A stretch of DNA of 37,487 nucleotides from Pseudomonadota bacterium (lineage in GTDB: Bacteria > Pseudomonadota > Gammaproteobacteria > Xanthomonadales > SZUA-38): assembly GCA_039033415.1 (NCBI GenBank), contig JBCCCR010000044.1:1-37487 (forward strand), read 5' to 3'. Under the pieces are notes generated by a model that searched no databases, was not told the DNA's origin, and worked only from the letters and a program-made list of their open reading frames with translations. Shown here one piece after another: positions 34,501 to 37,487 of this stretch (the first letter of the stretch is position 1; each line of letters opens with the position of its first letter). A program made the position numbers and the translations under genes.

Positions 34501-34712
34501 TCCGACAGGCCAAAAATTTCGGAGGTTTTGCTGTCCGCCACCAGCGATTCATGACCCGGCGGGATGAAGGCTTTTACGGAGGTATCTTTGACCAGTTGGG
34601 TCAGGCCCAGACCGCTGGCAATGACCAGCACCGTAGCTGCCGCCAAAACCACCACCGGGCGTGCGGTGACCCCCACAAAAAAACGTGTACTTGCTTCCGT
34701 GGAACGAAACAT
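31524..34712 (-). CDS. RND/MMPL transporter fused to a LolA-like lipoprotein-sorting domain
   Basis: This is an unbroken 1062-residue frame. Residues 1-775 are an MMPL-type RND permease with 12 helices in two halves. A first helix (20-39) and periplasmic domain are followed by helices at 225-375 with VAISVADAIHIL (Asp290). A second helix-domain unit starts at about 412 and includes VGVGVDFAIHLVDRL (Asp686). These acidic residues are the usual proton relay. A thirteenth hydrophobic segment (about 786-805, ending SSHASAA) leads to residues 810-1062, a complete outer-membrane lipoprotein-sorting (LolA-like, PF17131-type) domain: ITFLEPKRSRDITFL, RWMYLPASRKVRRI, SFLGTDFSYEDI, GRVVQVDGIWTAEEI. Normally these are separate genes. 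The start is ATG 34712 with AAGGAGA 8 bases before, sharing one base with the thioesterase stop (TGATG). Cargo is probably a lipid. Confidence 0.9.
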   Translation of the reverse strand: MFRSTEASTRFFVGVTARPVVVLAAATVLVIASGLGLTQLVKDTSVKAFIPPGHESLVADSKTSEIFGLSDTIAVALVSNENGSIFRPDVLTALADLSEQIAALPNVRYDRVTSLATESSISGDDGAINIDPYVDPLAPQETLIADSEQRWRWMTPHQGTLVSGDGTAAAILAELEDAATADETYRSVVAMVDDLVLDGVTVHVAGSGAVSGYLSSYIDQDARKLQPLVFVVVLGFIFLAFRRGSALPGPLLVVAGSAAGSLGVMGWCGIPYYAITNALPVILVAISVADAIHILSAFYRLKAMDEQAETRDLVVRAMASVARPVTLTTITTIAGFLGIAAMSIMPPITWFGVFAALGVALAWVFSILVLPSVLVLTKPRPSPAFSTWKEGKPSTLGRALGAAGRFTHRRYRTTLLTFAALTVIAVFGALQLRVDRSQVENFAAGEPIRIADELINKRFAGTAFLDVLVETSQPDGLLDIEVMTQVRTLQQYFETLPHVQKTVSIVDYLSHLHGAVQELPKASLDARVLPDTSEALAETLFLYAISGDPTDLEEEIDGDNQRALIRGVLDAHYFSETRLAVEAMQRYINEEFNRPGLTASLSGDVNVSYHWMRSLQTSHFKSVLLSLTLVLAASIVVFRSAVAGVLSVVPVVFTVIVLYACMGFLNVHLEPATSMFAAIAVGVGVDFAIHLVDRLRATGDVEGGVSDLTEERLPAVARACFFNSAALGLGFSVLLVSDLPTLIRFGGLVAVASLASYLAALLVIPALLSAEQAVRGQKPKVGRPADVVVSLTLIAVVIAGLFSSHASAAPRDANEIAAAVAEREEATTMRRVMKMTLTNKRGKVELREAIVHKQKAEDARQTRITFLEPKRSRDITFLSHDHAASTAADQRWMYLPASRKVRRIPASQRGKSFLGTDFSYEDIQSELKFALDDWDFSYDRTERVGASAIHHIAGTPKSKKIARELGYGGFAAVVDEATWMPQRIEFSDFKGRPLKTITVGRVVQVDGIWTAEEILAVNHQTGHQTVFTFYDTNYSQPLASRLFEPQTLGRGLGREFAQSLGE

Positions 34713-35290
34713 CAGCTGATTCTCCTTTCGCCAGCATCCCGAAACGGCAGCGCCTCGCGACCGGCGCCGTGCCGATACATCTGCTCTTCCAGGTTGATCC
34801 AATCGATGATGTGCCCCGGAATCGGGGGTGACGCGGCGCCCGGGTGCACCTGCTCTGCCACCTCACCGGCATGCATCCAGCTATTGCTCTGGCGCAGACC
34901 GGCGCGGGTCACGCCAACGGCCGCGCAGCGTTCGCGCTGATCGGCGAAGCAGTGCTCGAGATAAAACCAGCGGTGGTCCCAGCCCAGCAGGCGGGTCGAT
35001 ACCTGGTAACACTGCAGGAGCTTTAACGAGTGACGATAGCGAATCACGCCGCCGCCGAGCACCGGGGCCCAGCGGTGTTTGCGGATTGCGCCCGCAACGC
35101 CGGTCTGCATCATCCATTCGATCCGGGCGACGTCCATGATCTGCAGATAGCGGCCGTTGTTCATGTGTCCAAAAGCGTCAAGATCATGAGGCAGTACGCG
35201 AAAGCGACTCTGCGCTGCGTGTGTGAAGTGTTGCTTTGCTGTCGTCAGATTGCGCATCCAGACGAGCAGCAGCCTCAAATAAAGATTCAT
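34712..35290 (-). CDS. Hotdog-fold thioesterase-like protein (THEM6 type)
   Basis: This 192-residue protein starts with a hydrophobic segment, MNLYLRLLLVWM, then a 4HBT hotdog domain: SRFRVLPHDLDAFGHMNNGRYLQIMDVARIEW, LGGGVIRYRHSLKLLQCYQVSTRLLGWDHRWFYLEHCF and GVTRAGLR. The HMNNGRYL string is typical of the THEM6/Al_TT-like acyl-CoA thioesterase group. The ATG at 35290 fits the family's usual N terminus; the frame is open to 35362 without further similarity. It is first in the operon and its TGA overlaps the RND start, so the two are translationally coupled. A thioesterase-fold enzyme beside an RND-LolA exporter and DUF1302 protein suggests that the cargo is an acyl-containing lipid, but this is inference. 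Confidence 0.85.
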   Translation of the reverse strand: MNLYLRLLLVWMRNLTTAKQHFTHAAQSRFRVLPHDLDAFGHMNNGRYLQIMDVARIEWMMQTGVAGAIRKHRWAPVLGGGVIRYRHSLKLLQCYQVSTRLLGWDHRWFYLEHCFADQRERCAAVGVTRAGLRQSNSWMHAGEVAEQVHPGAASPPIPGHIIDWINLEEQMYRHGAGREALPFRDAGERRIS

Positions 35291-35863
35291 GACGTTAATC
35301 CCTGTTGCCCGAGTTTCAGGCGAGCATTCACTGCCTATATTTCTAAGATCGAACAACGGCACGAAACCCCGCCAACCCTCACAACATTTCTTTTGCCTAA
35401 GGCTTCAGGCCTGAGCAATCGATCGGGCCAGGTCGGCCGGCCAGAGGGAATCCATCCGGGTAAACCGCACGAGTTCATAGGGGATGGGGAAATTTTACGA
35501 AAGCTGATCGACCGGTCTGCCGGCGCAGGCCTGATTAGCGATAGCGGGGGCATCACTGCGCTGAAAAGCCAGCCGCAAAGCGGTGAACCCGAAAGTCCGG
35601 GCCGCGCCGCGATGACGTTTCGCCCGCTGATGTCATGAGGAAACGATCAGGAAAAAGATCACAGCAATGATGCTCATACCGATGTTCTTGGATTTCCTGG
35701 TTGCTCTTAGCAATGGATTCGCGGGTGCAGAAATAACGCACCACTGTGGAAAAGTCGCTGGCGTGTTTCAGGGCAAAACACCCGGAGATCCGTTCGAAGC
35801 GCTTGGGCAGTCAACTAAAAAGAACGAGCTCGCACCTCCTCGCACCTGGTCTTAACGTGCAGC
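35291..35863. other. Non-coding stretch before the TorF porin gene
   Basis: Several short frames overlap here on both strands, but none has a domain, a ribosome site or a sensible length, so I call no gene. It must hold the promoter of the thioesterase operon. A 10-bp palindrome, TCAGGCCTGA, lies at 35405-35414. A partial NtrC-like site, GCACCACTGTGG, lies at 35738-35749. Confidence 0.5.
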
Positions 35864-35878
35864 GCACATTTTTGGTGC
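35864..35878. promoter_or_regulatory. NtrC-type enhancer site upstream of the TorF porin gene
   Basis: GCACATTTTTGGTGC keeps both conserved arms of the NtrC palindrome (GCAC ... GGTGC, 15 bases overall, consensus GCACYANNNTGGTGC as I know it). Its centre is about 118 bases before the start predicted from the sigma-54 element, a usual enhancer distance. Confidence 0.7.
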
Positions 35879-35961
35879 GAACGCCCCCAAACGTCAGCCA
35901 TCGTGGAGCAGTCGAAGCAGTGCAGGAAGGAAGAACGTGAGTTTTGACGGGGACTGGAAAA

Positions 35962-35978
35962 TTGGCCTGCTTCTTGCT
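35962..35978 (+). promoter_or_regulatory. Sigma-54 (-24/-12) promoter of the TorF porin gene
   Basis: TTGGCCTGCTTCTTGCT has the invariant GG (35964-35965) and GC (35976-35977) separated by exactly 10 bases, with TTGGC and TTGCT matching consensus. Predicted start about 35989, 54 bases before the ATG. Two changes in the -24 box (CT for AC) weaken it a little. Confidence 0.72.
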
Positions 35979-36042
35979 CTCTCGCCCAATGGTGACATGC
36001 GATCACCCAACAACAATTCAATAATTGCGCAGGAGTAACACC

Positions 36043-36759
36043 ATGAAGACTGCTCACTCCATACCTGTTTTGGCCCTTGCGGGGATCATGATGGCCTCAG
36101 GCACCGCGTCGGCGGAAGAATTTACGGCCAACATCGCTATCGACAGCAACTATATCTGGCGCGGCCTAACCCAGACCGAAAACGAACCTGCTGTATCAGG
36201 CGGCATGGACTACGTTTTTGATAACGGCGCCTACGTCGGAACCTGGATCTCCAACGTCAGCTACGCGCCCGGCGACGTGTTTTCCTACGAAAATGATGTG
36301 TATTTTGGCTATGCCTTTGAAGCCGGAGACGTTGCTCTTGATTTCGGCTACCTCTACTTCAACTACGACGACGAGGCCGAGTTTGACTTTGCAGAGATTT
36401 ACGGCTCGGTAGGCATCGGGGATTTCACGCTGGGTCTGAACCTGCTGGCGCATACCGAGGCTGACGAAGGCCCTGGGCAGGATTTTGGTTTCGGTGAGAC
36501 GTTTTACGTCTACGGTGACTGGGCCAAGGAAATTCGTGATGGCCTGGAATTGGGCCTGCATGCCGGGTATCACGACGGCGATTTCAGCGAGGCTTTCAAC
36601 GGCGTGCCCGAAGGGTATTTTGAATACGGCATCTCCCTTTCAAAGAACGGCTTCACTGTGAAACTGACCGGCACTGATCTGGACGACGTCGGTCCTGACA
36701 ATCTTGACAACGACGAGGTGAAGTTTGTGGTGGGCTACGCAGTAGACTTCGAACTGTAG
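36043..36759 (+). CDS. TorF-family putative porin (Gcw_chp)
   Basis: This 238-residue precursor has signal peptide MKTAHSIPVLALAGIMMASGTASA and the Gcw_chp/TorF pattern. It begins with FTANIAIDSNYIWRGLTQTENEPAVSGGMDYVFDNGAYVGTW and continues with strands such as ENDVYFGYAFEAGDVALDFGYLYFNY, YGSVGIGDFTLGLNL and YFEYGISLSKNGFTVKLTGTD, ending VKFVVGYAVDFEL. The protein is acidic and forms a predicted outer-membrane barrel. AGGAG lies 8 bases before ATG 36043. A sigma-54 promoter and NtrC site precede it, so it is likely induced by nitrogen limitation. The next gene is an ammonium transporter with its own sigma-54 promoter. Members of this family are, as I recall, often found next to glnK-amtB. 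Substrate unknown; a small nitrogenous solute is a fair guess. Confidence 0.88.
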   Translation: MKTAHSIPVLALAGIMMASGTASAEEFTANIAIDSNYIWRGLTQTENEPAVSGGMDYVFDNGAYVGTWISNVSYAPGDVFSYENDVYFGYAFEAGDVALDFGYLYFNYDDEAEFDFAEIYGSVGIGDFTLGLNLLAHTEADEGPGQDFGFGETFYVYGDWAKEIRDGLELGLHAGYHDGDFSEAFNGVPEGYFEYGISLSKNGFTVKLTGTDLDDVGPDNLDNDEVKFVVGYAVDFEL

Positions 36760-36771
36760 CTCCGACAACCG

Positions 36772-36791
36772 GGGGCGCCATTCGGTGTCCC
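36772..36791. terminator. Weak hairpin after the porin gene
   Basis: GGGGCGCC and GGTGTCCC pair over 8 positions (two G-U) around an ATTC loop, 12 bases after the porin stop. No T-run follows. It could be a transcript-end structure, low certainty. Confidence 0.35.
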
Positions 36792-37157
36792 GCCAAATGC
36801 TCAATTCCAGTCGGGTGGCTGTTTCTCGGGCCACCAGGCTGAAATCCAGATTCGCGCGGGCGCCTTGTCTCAACGGCGCTTCCGCTGATCTGACGAACTA
36901 GCTCTTCTCTTCCAGACTTCCACAGTCTAGCTGGTCACCATGGACGGTGCCTGCCCCCTTAATGACCACTGCCATCATAGTCAACGAGCCCTAAATTCGA
37001 ACGGCCTGCCGTCGCCCGGGAGCGTGGATGCGCCAGTTTGAACGGCTTCAGAATCCCTTGCGAGCGGAGCCGCTTGACCTTGGGGTGCGGCAGCGGCAAG
37101 GCGGCACCAAACTCGCGCGCGTGTCGCGCCAGACAGGCGCAGGCGTTGAGCACAAAC
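36792..37157. other. Non-coding stretch between the porin gene and the amt control region
   Basis: No frame here looks like a gene: short ORFs on both strands lack ribosome sites and domains. A CACC/GGTGC pair at 36937-36951 resembles an NtrC site but its spacer is one base too long. Nothing else stands out. Confidence 0.45.
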
Positions 37158-37172
37158 GCACTACGCTGGTGC
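37158..37172. promoter_or_regulatory. NtrC-type enhancer site upstream of amt
   Basis: GCACTACGCTGGTGC matches the NtrC consensus GCACYANNNTGGTGC at every defined position. Its centre is about 96 bases upstream of the start predicted from the sigma-54 element. Confidence 0.82.
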
Positions 37173-37233
37173 GAAATCGCAGCCAGCGGCGGGATTTCTC
37201 GCAAGAAACCGCATGAATCTGTTATCTACGTGG

Positions 37234-37250
37234 TTGGCACAGCATTTGCT
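37234..37250 (+). promoter_or_regulatory. Sigma-54 (-24/-12) promoter of amt
   Basis: TTGGCACAGCATTTGCT matches the consensus YTGGCACGrNNNTTGCW except for one base, with GG (37236-37237) and GC (37248-37249) 10 bases apart. Predicted start near 37261, about 76 bases before the GTG start. Confidence 0.88.
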
Positions 37251-37336
37251 TGTATGCGGACGGCTTTCGGTCGACTCTGGTGCGTAGCGCGGAGCACCGA
37301 TCCAACAACACTCATACAACAAAAGGGGCTCATAAA

Positions 37337-37487
37337 GTGGAACAATTGGCGCAGGTAAGTTACGCCCTGGACACTTTTTACTTTCTGGTTTGCGGGGCGC
37401 TGGTCATGTGGATGGCGGCGGGCTTTACGATGCTCGAGTCGGGCCTGGTCCGATCCAAGAACACCACCGAGATTCTGGCCAAGAACA
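37337..37487 (+). CDS. amt: Ammonium transporter, Amt family (5' part only)
   Basis: The frame runs off the right edge after 50 codons. From GTG 37337 it reads MEQLAQVSYALDTFYFLVCG, then ALVMWMAAGFTMLESGLVRSKNTTEILAKN. This is the first membrane helix and the GFxMLExGLVRxKN motif of Amt/MEP/Rh proteins, which conduct ammonium across the inner membrane as trimers. AAGGGG lies about 10 bases before the GTG. The near-consensus sigma-54 promoter and NtrC site upstream fit nitrogen-starvation control. No glnK is found on the upstream side; it may follow the gene outside the window. The short hydrophilic N terminus fits the form that lacks a cleaved signal peptide. Confidence 0.93.
   Translation, partial: MEQLAQVSYALDTFYFLVCGALVMWMAAGFTMLESGLVRSKNTTEILAKN

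Noticed and set aside
35405-35414. TCAGGCCTGA palindrome before the thioesterase operon
   Set aside because: A 10-bp palindrome is expected by chance in this much GC-rich DNA and no second copy was seen; noted only in the intergenic entry.
35030-35638. 202-codon plus-strand frame across the thioesterase 5' end
   Set aside because: It runs antisense to the conserved hotdog domain and continues into sequence without protein-like character.
36936-36951. Additional NtrC-like site before amt (CACC ... GGTGC)
   Set aside because: The gap between arms is one base longer than in the consensus, which would put the half-sites out of phase.
36959-37216. Short frames on both strands in the amt upstream region
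   Set aside because: No ribosome site, no domain, and the stretch contains the NtrC site; regulatory DNA is the better explanation.

Overview
The window looks like the chromosome of a free-living, Gram-negative gammaproteobacterium. The GC-rich coding, a TonB-dependent receptor, DsbC, BaeSR, a TorF-type porin, DUF1302 and sigma-54/NtrC sites all point that way. A relative of the Xanthomonadales/Chromatiales (Wenzhouxiangella- or Woeseia-like marine bacteria) is my best guess, but this is inference. No tRNA, rRNA, CRISPR array, insertion sequence or prophage was seen.

Region 1 (1-12.2 kb) is a mixed envelope/stress region. It holds the 3' end of an unrecognised gene, a tandem-domain universal stress protein, a divergent membrane-anchored winged-helix regulator with a TPR-like periplasmic part, a DsbC-type disulfide isomerase, two large tandem paralogous secreted beta-helix proteins, a class I polyphosphate kinase 2, a small lipoprotein and a soluble PAS/hybrid histidine kinase.

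Region 2 (12.2-24.9 kb) is a compact glycan-utilisation locus, most probably for beta-glucans or beta-glucosides. A LacI-family regulator faces a five-gene convergent operon: TonB receptor, BglX-like GH3, sugar-porter MFS, exported TIM-barrel glycosidase and a second GH3. A GPH-family symporter is divergent from the TonB receptor. The same 14-bp near-palindrome, TGACAACGCTGTCA, lies once upstream of the lacI-type gene and twice in the divergent TonB/GPH promoter region. The operon and its autoregulated repressor are therefore wired together in visible DNA.

Region 3 (24.9-30.1 kb) is an envelope-stress module: BaeR, BaeS, a divergent Spy/CpxP-like protein with a BaeR-box-like sequence before it, and an animal-type heme peroxidase that overlaps the spy-like gene by 4 nt. 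An orphan ECF sigma factor follows after a long perfect hairpin.

Region 4 (30.2-35.3 kb) is a tight three-gene operon: a thioesterase-fold protein, an RND/MMPL transporter fused to a LolA-like lipoprotein-sorting domain, and a DUF1302 outer-membrane protein. It has the composition of a tripartite lipid-export machine, with inner-membrane and periplasmic parts joined in one polypeptide.

Region 5 (35.3-37.5 kb) is a nitrogen-regulated pair: a TorF-family porin and the start of an ammonium transporter. Each is preceded by its own sigma-54 -24/-12 element and an upstream NtrC-type palindrome. The most interesting observations are the RND-LolA fusion, the symmetric double-operator control region of the glycan locus, the paired sigma-54/NtrC control of porin and Amt, and the Bae-Spy-peroxidase linkage.
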